Shown: positions 54,419-63,393, counted from the first letter of the stretch. The stretch is DNA of 64,000 nt from Pseudidiomarina homiensis (GCF_003987225.1 NZ_PIPX01000001.1:372001-436000); one strand, 5' to 3'. Notes: a model not told the origin generated them from the sequence alone. Numbers and translations are program-made.

Positions 54419-55822
54419 ATGACACAGTTAATATGGTTTCGTAATGATCTGCGGCTACGCGATAACCCCGCTGTGGTAAATGCACTGCAAAAAGCGGGGC
54501 CGAAAAATAAGGTTTATGGGCTTTATCTGTATAGTGAAGAGCAGTGGCGGCGGCATGACTGGGCGCCGATGAAGGTCGATTTGTTACGCCGTCATTTGCA
54601 AACCCTCCAGCAGGAGGCCGCGGAGTGGGGTATTGAACTCCACCTGAAGGGCTGTCGTGATTGGCAGACTGTACCTCGTGTGGTTCGGGACTTTTGTGCT
54701 GAACACGCTATTTCGAGTGTAAGTTTTAATCGTGAGTACCCGGTACATGAACAGCGTCGTGATCGCGCGACCCAAAGCTGGCTTGACGAACAAGGCATCG
54801 CGGTGAGTACGTTTCATGGCATGGTATTAGTACCACCTATTTTGCGCACCCAAGCCGGTGAGTACTATAAAAAGTTCACGCCTTACTATAAATCTTGGTT
54901 GGCTCATCTGCGTCAAACAGGACTTCCGCAACCTTATACTAAACCAGAGCGAGCAAGCGTGGCCGCACCAAGTTTTCCTGAGCGTTTTGATTACCCTGAG
55001 CGGGATAGTGGCGCATACGTTGTTGGTGAGGAAGCAGCTTATCGGTTGCTGAAAAGCTTTGTTGCAGAGCGTGTGGCTGACTATGACCAAGACCGCGACT
55101 TACCAGCTATTCATGGTACTTCGAAATTGTCACCCTATTGGGAACTTGGGGTGCTCTCGCCAGTGACGGCAGCGCGTTTGTTACAGCAGCATGCGCCAGA
55201 GTTTCCTGCTGGTCTGCCCGATGGTGCTGCAACTTGGTTGAGCGAGTTGGCTTGGCGTGAGTTCTATCAGCATTTAATGGATGCCGTGCCACGTTTGAGC
55301 TATGGCAAAGCGTTTCAGGCACATACGGATGCGTTTGCATGGAGTCAAAACGAAGAACATTTTAGTGCATGGTGTGAGGGCAAAACGGGTTATCCGATCG
55401 TTGATGCAGGCATGCGCCAGCTGCAGCAAGAAGGTTGGATGCATAACCGTGTACGCATGATTGTGGCGAACTTTCTGGTGAAAGATCTACATATTGATTG
55501 GCGCCGTGGTGAGCAATTTTTCATGCAAAACCTCATCGACGGAAGCTTTCCGGCCAACAATGGCGGCTGGCAATGGAGTGCATCAACAGGGACGGATGCG
55601 GTGCCGTATTTCCGCGTTTTCAACCCAACTTCGCAGAGTAAAAAGGTTGATCCTGATGGCAGCTATATTCGTAAATACGTCAAGGAATTAGCGAATTGCC
55701 CGGTAAAAGAGATTCACGCACCAGCACAGTGGGCGCGTGCAGCCCAAGTCGACTATCCCAAGCCGATTGTTGATCATGCGCAAGCGCGGGAAACTTTTCT
55801 AAGGAAATTCAAAGCGCTTTAG
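54419..55822 (+). CDS. phrB: Deoxyribodipyrimidine photolyase (class I)
   Basis: A 467-residue DNA photolyase. N-terminal antenna domain begins LIWFRNDLRLRDNPAV; C-terminal FAD domain has WLSELAWREFYQHLM, GYPIVDAGMRQLQQEGWMHNRVRMIVANFLVKDLHIDWR and NNGGWQWSASTGTDAVPYFRVFNP. Repairs UV pyrimidine dimers using light; cofactors FADH- and probably an antenna pigment. Length typical. Confidence 0.96.
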   Translation: MTQLIWFRNDLRLRDNPAVVNALQKAGPKNKVYGLYLYSEEQWRRHDWAPMKVDLLRRHLQTLQQEAAEWGIELHLKGCRDWQTVPRVVRDFCAEHAISSVSFNREYPVHEQRRDRATQSWLDEQGIAVSTFHGMVLVPPILRTQAGEYYKKFTPYYKSWLAHLRQTGLPQPYTKPERASVAAPSFPERFDYPERDSGAYVVGEEAAYRLLKSFVAERVADYDQDRDLPAIHGTSKLSPYWELGVLSPVTAARLLQQHAPEFPAGLPDGAATWLSELAWREFYQHLMDAVPRLSYGKAFQAHTDAFAWSQNEEHFSAWCEGKTGYPIVDAGMRQLQQEGWMHNRVRMIVANFLVKDLHIDWRRGEQFFMQNLIDGSFPANNGGWQWSASTGTDAVPYFRVFNPTSQSKKVDPDGSYIRKYVKELANCPVKEIHAPAQWARAAQVDYPKPIVDHAQARETFLRKFKAL

Positions 55823-55882
55823 CTTTAACGACTATACTGGTTGATAAGCTAAATGTAGAGGGCGAGACGGAGGTGAAAGCTT

Positions 55883-56386
55883 ATGTCGAAACAAGATAGT
55901 AATAGTGAAAACCAACAGCCTAAAGACCGCACTGAAGAGCTTGAGGCGCAAGAAGATCAGCCTGAAATAATTAAACGTCTACTCAACTATTATGATGAGT
56001 TCAGTGATGTAAATATCGATAAGCTTGGCGATCTTTATCATGACGAGGTCACCTTCATCGATCCTATTCATCAGGTCCACGGCTTAGAGGACTTACAGCA
56101 TTACTTTAAGCACACCATGGAAAACGTCGAAGAATGTCATTTTGCTTTTACCGATTATGCGCAGAACGATGATCATCTGTTTGTAAATTGGCAGATGCGG
56201 TTGATGCACCCAAAACTTGCAAATGGGCAGGAAATTGTTGTGCCTGGAGTGAGCCATATGGAGTTTAAAGACGACAAGATCATTATGCAGCGTGACTATT
56301 ACGACATGGGTGCGATGATTTATGAGCATGTAACTTTACTGGGTTACATCATTGGCAAAGTCAAAGCACGAATGGTGCCAGCATGA
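55883..56386 (+). CDS. NTF2/SnoaL-like protein
   Basis: A 167-residue protein. After a hydrophilic N-terminus the NTF2-like fold starts at KRLLNYYDEFSDVNIDKLGDLYHDEVTFIDPIHQVHGLEDL, with LFVNWQMRLMHPK and VPGVSHMEFKDDKI strands. May bind a small hydrophobic ligand. Stop overlaps the next SDR start (ATGA), so coupled. GGAGGTG ribosome site. Common in photolyase-SDR clusters of marine gammaproteobacteria as I recall. Confidence 0.8.
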   Translation: MSKQDSNSENQQPKDRTEELEAQEDQPEIIKRLLNYYDEFSDVNIDKLGDLYHDEVTFIDPIHQVHGLEDLQHYFKHTMENVEECHFAFTDYAQNDDHLFVNWQMRLMHPKLANGQEIVVPGVSHMEFKDDKIIMQRDYYDMGAMIYEHVTLLGYIIGKVKARMVPA

Positions 56387-57099
56387 ATATCCTGATCACT
56401 GGAGCAACCTCAGGCATCGGCAAGCAATTGACGCTCGACTATGCCGCTGCGGGCCATCATGTGGTGGCATGCGGACGTAACCAGCAGGCTTTAGACGAGC
56501 TGCAGAACATCGATAGTAACCATATTGCTGGGCAACAACTCGATATCTCCCAAGCCGATGAGACTGTCCAAGCGCTGCGGAGCTTTACCGATCTCGACGT
56601 GGTTATTCTGGCGGCTGGCGTTTGCGAATACCTAGATATCGATAACTTTGAAGCCGATTTATTTGCTCGTGTATTTGAGGTCAATGTTGTTGGCACTATG
56701 CGTTGTGTCGAAGCGCTGCTGCCGAATCTTAAAGCCGGTGCGAAGTTGGTGATAGTAGGGAGCACAGCTAGGTTGTTGCCGTTCACACGCGCCGAAGCTT
56801 ATGGTGGCTCCAAAGCTGCGATTCACTACATAACCCGAAGTTTACAAGTTGACTTAGCGCAGCGCGGCATCAAGGTTTTACATGTATCGCCCGGTTTCGT
56901 TGAAACGCCTATGACGGCGCAAAATGATTTTGAAATGCCGATGCAAGTCAGCGTTGATTTCGCTTCGCAAGCGATCCGCAAGGGCATTGAGAAAAACAAA
57001 ATTGATATCACTTTTCCGCGTATGTTCGGTTGGTTTCTTAAACTGGCTTCGCGCTTACCCCAAAGTTGGCAAGTGGCGCTATCGCGTCGTATGACGTAA
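56383..57099 (+). CDS. Short-chain dehydrogenase of the photo-oxidative stress cluster
   Basis: A 238-residue SDR: TGATSGIG cofactor motif, AAG in place of NNAG in VVILAAGVCEY, catalytic YGGSK, then VSPGFVETPMT. Likely NADP-dependent. Position between the NTF2-like and FAD-oxidoreductase genes links it to the lipid-modification set. 34 bases before the next gene. Confidence 0.87.
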   Translation: MNILITGATSGIGKQLTLDYAAAGHHVVACGRNQQALDELQNIDSNHIAGQQLDISQADETVQALRSFTDLDVVILAAGVCEYLDIDNFEADLFARVFEVNVVGTMRCVEALLPNLKAGAKLVIVGSTARLLPFTRAEAYGGSKAAIHYITRSLQVDLAQRGIKVLHVSPGFVETPMTAQNDFEMPMQVSVDFASQAIRKGIEKNKIDITFPRMFGWFLKLASRLPQSWQVALSRRMT

Positions 57100-57133
57100 C
57101 TCGCCTCGATAGGCCCTTGGTAAAGGACGTGCA

Positions 57134-58438
57134 ATGAAAATAGCAGTAATTGGTAGCGGTATTGCAGGGATGACATGTGCGCACCTGTTGAGTGATGAAC
57201 ATCAGGTTGAGTTGTATGAGCGCAACGACTATATAGGTGGGCACACGCACACAGTACAAGTAGAAGTACAAGGGCAGGACTATGCGGTAGATACTGGTTT
57301 TATTGTTTTTAACGACCGAACTTATCCGCACTTTCGCGCGCTAATGCGTAAAATAGGCGTGACTTGGCGTGATACCGAAATGAGTTTTAGTGTGCGAGAC
57401 CCGCTTTCGGGTTTGGAATACAATGGTCATTCGCTGAGTACCCTATTTGCACAGCGGAAAAACTTTTTTAAGCCGTCATTTTATAAGCTCCTAAATGGCA
57501 TTTTAAAGTTTAATAAGCGTGCAAAAGAGGCGCATCAAAACCTCGCTGAAAATCAGCATCAGACCCTTGGGCAGTTTTTGGCAGCGCAACATTTACCGCA
57601 GGAAGTAGCAGATTACTATCTGTTGCCGATGGTCGCGGCCATTTGGTCAGCAAGTATTGACGATGCTGCAGACTTTCCTCTTGATTTCTTTCTGCGCTTT
57701 TTCCAGAACCATGGCTTATTGAATGTTGCGGACCGTCCTCAATGGGCAACCATTCATGGTGGTTCCTCGGCCTACATTGAGCCACTCATTGGCCACCTTA
57801 AGACACACCTTCATGTAGGTGCGCAAATCAAAGCAGTGCATCGTCAACACCCCGATCGTCAAGGTCAAGTGACCTTGGAGTTCGCCAATGGTGATCTCGA
57901 AGATTTTGATGAGGTCATTCTTGCTTGCCATAGTGATGAAGCGCTTGCCTTATTGGCGCAACCCACGGCCGCTGAAAAATCTGTATTAGGCGCGATACCG
58001 TACCAAGACAATGAAGTGGTATTGCATACCGATATACGTTTATTGCCACGCGAAAAGCGTGCTTGGGCTAGCTGGAACTACTTATTGCATCATGGCGAGG
58101 ATGCTCGCACACGGCCAAGTTCTGTGACGTATAATATGAATATACTGCAAGGTATTGAAGCGCCTGAAACGTTCTGCGTAACTTTGAATAATACGGATGC
58201 GATTCAACCGGAGCGGATCTTACGCCGCTTTAATTATGCTCATCCGGTGTACAGCGTTGAGTCGATGGTAGCGCGTCAGCGACGTGCTGAGATTTGTGGG
58301 CAACAGCATACCCACTTCTGTGGAGCCTATTGGTACAACGGTTTTCATGAGGATGGTGTCCGTAGTGCGCTTGACGTAACACAGCGGCTCGGTATTGCCT
58401 GGAATAATGAGTTGCACAGTGAGTTGAACGGTGAGTGA
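57134..58438 (+). CDS. FAD-dependent amine-oxidase-fold oxidoreductase
   Basis: A 434-residue flavoprotein with GxGxxG (IGSGIAGM) and YIGGHTHTVQVE after it, typical of the NAD(P)/FAD-binding amine-oxidoreductase family found next to DUF1365 and CFA-synthase-like genes. Conserved QWATIHGGSSAYIEPL and FCGAYWYNGFHEDGV segments occur. In Rhodobacter sphaeroides a relative lies in the sigmaE-ChrR regulon and is tied to unusual fatty acids (recalled). Its stop overlaps the DUF1365 start. Confidence 0.87.
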   Translation: MKIAVIGSGIAGMTCAHLLSDEHQVELYERNDYIGGHTHTVQVEVQGQDYAVDTGFIVFNDRTYPHFRALMRKIGVTWRDTEMSFSVRDPLSGLEYNGHSLSTLFAQRKNFFKPSFYKLLNGILKFNKRAKEAHQNLAENQHQTLGQFLAAQHLPQEVADYYLLPMVAAIWSASIDDAADFPLDFFLRFFQNHGLLNVADRPQWATIHGGSSAYIEPLIGHLKTHLHVGAQIKAVHRQHPDRQGQVTLEFANGDLEDFDEVILACHSDEALALLAQPTAAEKSVLGAIPYQDNEVVLHTDIRLLPREKRAWASWNYLLHHGEDARTRPSSVTYNMNILQGIEAPETFCVTLNNTDAIQPERILRRFNYAHPVYSVESMVARQRRAEICGQQHTHFCGAYWYNGFHEDGVRSALDVTQRLGIAWNNELHSELNGE

Positions 58439-59183
58439 TAGCAAGACTAATTCGCAGCGTAGCGCAATTCTTAAAGGGCGTGTTTATCACCGTCGGTTGC
58501 GACCGACGCAACACGCCTTTGACTATCCGACGGCACAGTGGTGGCTTGCATTGGATGAATTACCGCAGCTGCAACAAAAAAGTTGGCTGTTATCAACGCA
58601 CAGATTTGCGCCCTTGTGGTTTCGTCGCAAAGATTATTTGCGCGGCACCGAAGGCGATTTAACCTCAGCTGTGCTTACCAAAATGAGTGAACTTGCCGGT
58701 GAGGCGCTGCAAGGTCGAGTTTACTTTCTGGGCAGCTTACGCACCTTTGGCCTCTACTTCAGCCCAATTAATTGTTACTTCTTGGAGCAGGGCGACTCTG
58801 AGAACTATACCCATATGCTAGCGGAGGTCAGCAATACGCCGTGGAATGAACGGCACTATTATTTGTTGGATTTAAGCCAGCCCCTAGAGCACGACAAGGC
58901 CTTTCATGTTTCACCATTTAACCCCCTTGCTATGCGTTACCAATGGCAAATTAATGCCCCACAAAACACGGAAGGCCACAAAAGTGCCATTCATCTTGCT
59001 GCGGTTAAAGAGGAACGGCACTTTACTGCAACCATGAAACTGCAACGACAAGAATTGAACCGTAAAGCTATTCGTCACGTATTGTATAGGTATCCGATAA
59101 ACACCTTAACTACGGTCTTAGCTATTTACTGGCAAGCCCTGCGGTTATGGTTAAAGAAAACGCCTATTTACGATCATTCGTAA
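58431..59183 (+). CDS. DUF1365 family protein
   Basis: A 250-residue DUF1365 protein: GRVYHRRLRPTQHAFDYP at the start, RKDYLRGTEGDL, LRTFGLYFSPINCYF and FNPLAMRYQW. Probably cytoplasmic and associated with cyclopropane/furan fatty acid synthesis. GTG start at 58431 overlaps the previous gene by 8 bases. Confidence 0.88.
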   Translation: MSDSKTNSQRSAILKGRVYHRRLRPTQHAFDYPTAQWWLALDELPQLQQKSWLLSTHRFAPLWFRRKDYLRGTEGDLTSAVLTKMSELAGEALQGRVYFLGSLRTFGLYFSPINCYFLEQGDSENYTHMLAEVSNTPWNERHYYLLDLSQPLEHDKAFHVSPFNPLAMRYQWQINAPQNTEGHKSAIHLAAVKEERHFTATMKLQRQELNRKAIRHVLYRYPINTLTTVLAIYWQALRLWLKKTPIYDHS

Positions 59184-59231
59184 GGCCTATTATAAAAAAC
59201 TGAATGCGTATTTGGAGCCAATGGGGAAAGC

Positions 59232-60467
59232 ATGAATACAGAATCTGCACTGATGACGATGCCGCAGGCAAGTACCGCTGACAAGTGGGCACGCCGCGCA
59301 GTGCTTCGACTGTTAAAAGAACTGCAAGACGGTTATGTAACTTTGCGTGAACAGGGCGAAGTTATTGGCCATTTTGGTCGCGAACAAAGTGACCTAAAAG
59401 CTGAAATAAATGTTTTAAAACCTAGTTTTTATCGCCGTCTATTATTTGGTGGCAGCATCGCCTCGGGCGAAACCTTTATCGATCAATCATGGGAAACCCC
59501 TGATTTGACCAAAGTGATTCAGCTGTTTGCTCGGAACCTGCCGGCGTTAGATGCCTTCGAAGCTCGTTTTAGTTGGTTATTGATGCCGTGGCAGAAGTTT
59601 CAGCACTGGCGTCGCCGTAACAGTAAGCAGCAAGCGAAAGAAAATATTTCCGCCCATTATGATTTGGGTAACGATTTGTACGAAGCGTTTCTAGACCCAG
59701 CAATGCAATATTCGAGTGCGGTGTATCCGCATGCCGACGCTGATCTTGTCGCAGCGCAACAAAATAAACTTAAACGCCTCTGTGACAGCCTCGAGCTAAA
59801 CGAACAGGATCATTTACTCGAGATTGGTACAGGTTGGGGCGGCTTAGCGCTATTTGCCGCGCAGCATTACGGTTGCCGCGTGACTACAACGACCATTTCG
59901 AGTGAGCAATTCCGTCATGCTAAAGCACAGGTTGAAGCCGCTGGTCTGTCGGACAAGGTAACGGTACTTATGCAAGATTATCGTGACCTAGAGGGGCAGT
60001 ACGATAAATTGGTGTCCGTTGAGATGATTGAAGCGGTGGGTCGGCAGTTTATGGCGACTTATTTTAAGACCTGCAGCCGCCTTCTCAAACCTAATGGCAA
60101 GTTCGCTTTGCAAGCGATTACCATTGCTGATCAGCGCATGAAGAGCTATGCCCGCTCGGTAGACTTTATTCAGCAGCATGTATTCCCAGGTGGCTTTTTG
60201 CCTTCGTTGACGATGATTACTGAGATGTTTACCAAGCACACGGATATGGTGGTGCGCTATGTGGACGACATCGGCTTTGATTATGCGCGGACGTTGCATG
60301 ACTGGCGTGAAAAATTTAATCAAGCTCATCCGCAATTGAAGGAGCGGGGCTATGATGAGCGCTTTGGTCGACTCTGGAATTTCTATTTAAGTTACTGCGA
60401 AGGCGGTTTTCTAGAACGCAGTGTGTCGGCCGTACAGCTGGTTGCCACTAAACCGGCATGCCGCTGA
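59232..60467 (+). CDS. Cyclopropane-fatty-acid-synthase-like SAM methyltransferase
   Basis: A 411-residue CFA synthase homologue. N-terminal lipid-binding part (about 1-130), then SAM domain ISAHYDLGNDLYEAFLD, LLEIGTGWGGLALFAAQHYGCRVT, FPGGFLPSL. The Cys in FYLSYCEGGF aligns with E. coli CFA Cys354. It should add a methylene or methyl group to unsaturated phospholipid acyl chains. In this gene setting a methylated or furan-type product is as likely as a plain cyclopropane. RBS GGGGA. Confidence 0.92.
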   Translation: MNTESALMTMPQASTADKWARRAVLRLLKELQDGYVTLREQGEVIGHFGREQSDLKAEINVLKPSFYRRLLFGGSIASGETFIDQSWETPDLTKVIQLFARNLPALDAFEARFSWLLMPWQKFQHWRRRNSKQQAKENISAHYDLGNDLYEAFLDPAMQYSSAVYPHADADLVAAQQNKLKRLCDSLELNEQDHLLEIGTGWGGLALFAAQHYGCRVTTTTISSEQFRHAKAQVEAAGLSDKVTVLMQDYRDLEGQYDKLVSVEMIEAVGRQFMATYFKTCSRLLKPNGKFALQAITIADQRMKSYARSVDFIQQHVFPGGFLPSLTMITEMFTKHTDMVVRYVDDIGFDYARTLHDWREKFNQAHPQLKERGYDERFGRLWNFYLSYCEGGFLERSVSAVQLVATKPACR

Positions 60468-61000
60468 TGTTCAAGCGCTGGCTCGCCAAGGACAATCTGC
60501 GCCGTGTTGCGGGGTTATTATGGTTTGATCTCGTTTGGTTTAGCACTGTAGCTGGGCGAAATGACTGGCTTTGGTTGGCTTTGCCGGTAGTGGCGGTACA
60601 GATTTATTTGAGCAGTACGCGGCCGGGCTTTAATTGGTTGCTGTATGCCAAACTGTTGGTGCTTGGTCTGTTGCTCGAGGCCAGTGTAGTGGCATTAGGT
60701 ATATTGGACTTTACTGGCGGCTGGCTACCGCTATGGCTATTAGCTTTATGGTGTGGCTTCGCCGCCATGGTCACCACTACACTAGATTGGTTGGCGGGGC
60801 GCTATGTTATAGCAGCGCTGATTGGCATTGCGTCAGGCCCGGTAACCTACGCTGTAGGAAGCCGTCTCGGGGCCGCTGAGTTATTGGTGAGTGAATGGGT
60901 TATGTGGCTTGCCTACGGAGTGCTTTGGGGCGCGTACATGGTCGTGTTTGCGTGGTTAATGAAGTCAAATGAGGTACAACATGCGAAAACAGCACAGTAG
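60467..61000 (+). CDS. DUF2878 membrane protein
   Basis: A 177-residue protein with five or six hydrophobic helices (VAGLLWFDLVWFSTVAGR, LLYAKLLVLGLLLEASVVALGI, LPLWLLALWCGFAAMVTTTL). Matches DUF2878 by pattern. Start at 60467 overlaps the upstream stop as TGATG; an ATG at 60458 is also in frame. Function unknown; the coupling suggests a membrane partner of the lipid-modifying enzymes. Confidence 0.78.
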   Translation: MFKRWLAKDNLRRVAGLLWFDLVWFSTVAGRNDWLWLALPVVAVQIYLSSTRPGFNWLLYAKLLVLGLLLEASVVALGILDFTGGWLPLWLLALWCGFAAMVTTTLDWLAGRYVIAALIGIASGPVTYAVGSRLGAAELLVSEWVMWLAYGVLWGAYMVVFAWLMKSNEVQHAKTAQ

Positions 61001-61523
61001 AAAACGTATCAAGCGTCTAGTCACCGCTGCGGCCCTATGTTGTGTCATTGCACCAACCATGGCGTTTGCGTGTGAGCCAGAATCAGCAAAAGATTTAAAG
61101 CCAGTAGGCAAAACAAGATTAAGCGTGTGGTTTTGGGATGTTTATGACGCACAATTGCTCACCGACAGTGGCAATTATGACGACTATCAACGGCGGGCAT
61201 TACGACTGAGCTATTTACGTGATATCAAAGCGAAAGACCTTGTCGATACTACAAAAGAAGAGTGGCAGCGTCTCGACGTCACTGTCTCGAATGAGCACAC
61301 ACAATGGCTCGATAAATTGAATAAGATGTGGCCCGATGTAAGCGAGGGCGACTGCCTGATGCTGGTCGAGAACGAGCAGGGGCACAGCACCTTCTATAAT
61401 GCAGAAGGGGTCCTTGGCTCCGTCGAGTCGGCGCAGTTCACCGAGGATTTCTTGGCAATTTGGCTAAGTCCTAATTCGCGTTTCAAAGAGGAACGTAATG
61501 AATTGATTGGAGCGACGCAATGA
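60981..61523 (+). CDS. Exported chalcone-isomerase-like protein
   Basis: A 180-residue protein with a signal peptide ending near MAFA. The mature part (LKPVGKTRLSVWFWDVYDAQLLTDSGNYDDY; ALRLSYLRDIKAKDLVDTTKEEWQRL) fits the chalcone-isomerase-fold family of bacterial secreted proteins, which likely bind fatty acids. GAGGT supports 60981 over 60969. Stop overlaps the DUF3833 start. Confidence 0.82.
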   Translation: MRKQHSRKRIKRLVTAAALCCVIAPTMAFACEPESAKDLKPVGKTRLSVWFWDVYDAQLLTDSGNYDDYQRRALRLSYLRDIKAKDLVDTTKEEWQRLDVTVSNEHTQWLDKLNKMWPDVSEGDCLMLVENEQGHSTFYNAEGVLGSVESAQFTEDFLAIWLSPNSRFKEERNELIGATQ

Positions 61524-62047
61524 AACGTTTACACCTTTTCTTTATCAGTCTAATTGCGCTAGCCGTTGTCGGCTGTTCAACCTCGTTAGATACCTATAAA
61601 AATGTAGAGCCACACCTTAAACTTGAAGCGTTTTTCAATGGTGAGCTTGAAGCTTATGGCATCGTGCAGGATTACAGTGGTGAAGTTATACAGCGCTTTC
61701 GTGTCGATCTTGTTGGGAGTTGGGAAGGCAACGAAGGGGTACTTGATGAAACCTTCTACTATGCCGACGGCAGTACGCAAAAGCGTATTTGGCACCTGAC
61801 GAAAACTGCTCCAGACCGTTACGAAGGCCGCGCAAGTGATGTTGAAGGCGTCGCTGAAGGTAAAGTGGCAGGCAACACGTTAAATTGGACTTATGTTCTT
61901 AACATCGAACTCGACGGTGAACCTTTTGCGGTAAAACTTGATGATTGGCTTTATCTCGTTGACGAAGACAACATGATCAACCGTACCCAAATGTACAAGT
62001 ATGGTTTTAATGTTGGTGAAATCACACTTTATATAGGTAAAAAGTAA
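61520..62047 (+). CDS. DUF3833 lipoprotein
   Basis: A 175-residue lipoprotein (lipobox VVGCS, Cys19). The body is beta-rich: LKLEAFFNGELEAYGIVQDYSG, VLDETFYYADGSTQKRIWHLTK, LNIELDGEPFAVKLDDWLYLVDEDNMINRTQMYKYGF. Lipocalin-like binding is plausible. Last gene of the island, overlapping by four bases with the upstream gene and followed by a terminator. Confidence 0.87.
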   Translation: MKRLHLFFISLIALAVVGCSTSLDTYKNVEPHLKLEAFFNGELEAYGIVQDYSGEVIQRFRVDLVGSWEGNEGVLDETFYYADGSTQKRIWHLTKTAPDRYEGRASDVEGVAEGKVAGNTLNWTYVLNIELDGEPFAVKLDDWLYLVDEDNMINRTQMYKYGFNVGEITLYIGKK

Positions 62048-62048
62048 T

Positions 62049-62078
62049 AAAAAAGCAGCTCTCAGAGCTGCTTTTTTT
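62049..62078 (+). terminator. Terminator ending the photo-oxidative stress cluster
   Basis: AAAAAAGCAGCTC...GAGCTGCTTTTTTT hairpin, 62049-62078. A and T tracts make it usable from both strands. Confidence 0.9.
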
Positions 62079-62095
62079 ACCTAGCTTAACTCTTT

Positions 62096-62488
62096 CTAGT
62101 AACCACGCGGTAAGCGCGAGAGGCTTGAGCCTTCTTCAAGTTTCTGGCGCCAGAGTTCACGAGCAGTTAAACCATTGCCTGAACTCTTAGTTTTAACCCC
62201 AGCTTTCTTTTCAGCAGGCTTTTTGGCCGCAGGTTTTTTGCTAGTGGCTTTTTTCGCTGGTGCTTTGGTTGCTTTTTTAGCAGCAGGCTTGTCAGCTTTA
62301 GGTGCTGGCGCACTCTTACCGCCGGCCAAAGCTTCTGCTTCTTCAGCAAGTTGTGCCAAGCGCATATTTTTGCCACCATCTACACTATACCAGCCACTTT
62401 TAGCCTCGATAGTAGGTTTTTTACCGTGTGCCTTTTCGTAGGCTGCGGTAAAATCGGCGACCACTTGGTCTTTATCAAGTTTGCTCAT
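62096..62488 (-). CDS. Lysine/alanine-rich histone-H1-like protein
   Basis: A 130-residue protein. Residues 1-55 form a small folded domain (ADFTAAYEKAHGKKPTIEAKSGWYSVDGGKNMRLAQLAEEAEAL). Residues 57-103 are a low-complexity tail of repeated (P)AKKA/PAKK units like a eukaryotic H1 tail, likely to bind DNA or RNA. The end is WRQKLEEGSSLSRLPRGY. AAGGG before the ATG. Function unknown. Confidence 0.75.
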   Translation of the reverse strand: MSKLDKDQVVADFTAAYEKAHGKKPTIEAKSGWYSVDGGKNMRLAQLAEEAEALAGGKSAPAPKADKPAAKKATKAPAKKATSKKPAAKKPAEKKAGVKTKSSGNGLTARELWRQKLEEGSSLSRLPRGY

Positions 62489-62605
62489 GGAAAAACCCTT
62501 TGCATATTGAGTAAAAGTTCTCCATTTTTATACCGTTTTTTGCGCACTATGTCTAATTTTGTCTTATTTTCGGCGAAAATGCGTAACAAAAGAGGAGCCA
62601 AGGAC

Positions 62606-63361
62606 GTGAAACGAGCAGAATTACAGAGTTACTTAAACAATTTTTTGGCGATTGATCGCATCAAAGACTATTGCCCGAATGGCTTACAGGTCGAGGGGCG
62701 CGATAACATACACAAGATCATCACTGGAGTGACGGCCTGCCAAGCATTAATCGAGCACGCCGTCGCTGAGGATGCGGATGCCATTTTGGTGCATCATGGG
62801 TATTTTTGGAAAGGTGAGCCAGCAGAAATACAGGGAATGAAGAAGCGGCGTCTACAACTCTTGTTACGCAATGATATTAATTTATTTGCTTATCATTTAC
62901 CGTTGGATGTCCATCCACGCTTGGGAAATAACGCCCAGTTGGCGCGACTTATGGATTGGCCAGATCCTGCACCGTTAACGACTGTTGAGCCGGAAGGGGT
63001 GGTCATGTATGCCGAGCTGTCGCACGACGAAAGTGCCGTAAGCCTTGCCGAGCAACTGGAACAACGGCTAGGACGCCCATTATTTTGCGCCGAGCATGAC
63101 GACCAAGCTATACGTCGAATCGCTTGGTGCACTGGTGGTGGCCAAGGGTTTATCGATGCCGCGGCACAAGCTGGTTGCGACGCTTTTATTACCGGAGAGG
63201 TTTCAGAGCAAACCATCCATAGCGCACGCGAGCAGGGAATTGCTTTTTACGCAGCCGGACATCATGCGACGGAGCGTTATGGTATCCGAGCGTTGGGTGA
63301 ACATTTGGCGGAGCAATTTGGCTTTGCTCATCGTTTTATTGACATAGATAGCCCAGCTTAA
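62606..63361 (+). CDS. ybgI: Nif3-like dinuclear metal center protein (YbgI family)
   Basis: A 251-residue Nif3/YbgI protein. Metal ligands in VHHGYFWKG, the AYHLPLDVHPRLGNN block, and HHATERYG. Start is GTG at 62606 with GAGGAG at 62593; the frame upstream to 62351 reads through the neighbour's promoter region and has no family match. Molecular function unsettled; E. coli YbgI is close in size. Confidence 0.92.
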   Translation: MKRAELQSYLNNFLAIDRIKDYCPNGLQVEGRDNIHKIITGVTACQALIEHAVAEDADAILVHHGYFWKGEPAEIQGMKKRRLQLLLRNDINLFAYHLPLDVHPRLGNNAQLARLMDWPDPAPLTTVEPEGVVMYAELSHDESAVSLAEQLEQRLGRPLFCAEHDDQAIRRIAWCTGGGQGFIDAAAQAGCDAFITGEVSEQTIHSAREQGIAFYAAGHHATERYGIRALGEHLAEQFGFAHRFIDIDSPA

Positions 63362-63393
63362 GCGTTGTGCCGTCGTAATTGCAGAGAAGTCTT

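Noticed and set aside
55823-55882. ECF11 promoter between phrB and the NTF2-like gene
   Set aside because: TGATAA occurs, but no CGTA at the right distance; the gene is probably read from upstream.
62351-62605. Long N-terminal extension of the YbgI-type protein
   Set aside because: It overlaps the divergent histone-like gene and lacks family similarity; GTG at 62606 with GAGGAG gives the usual length.
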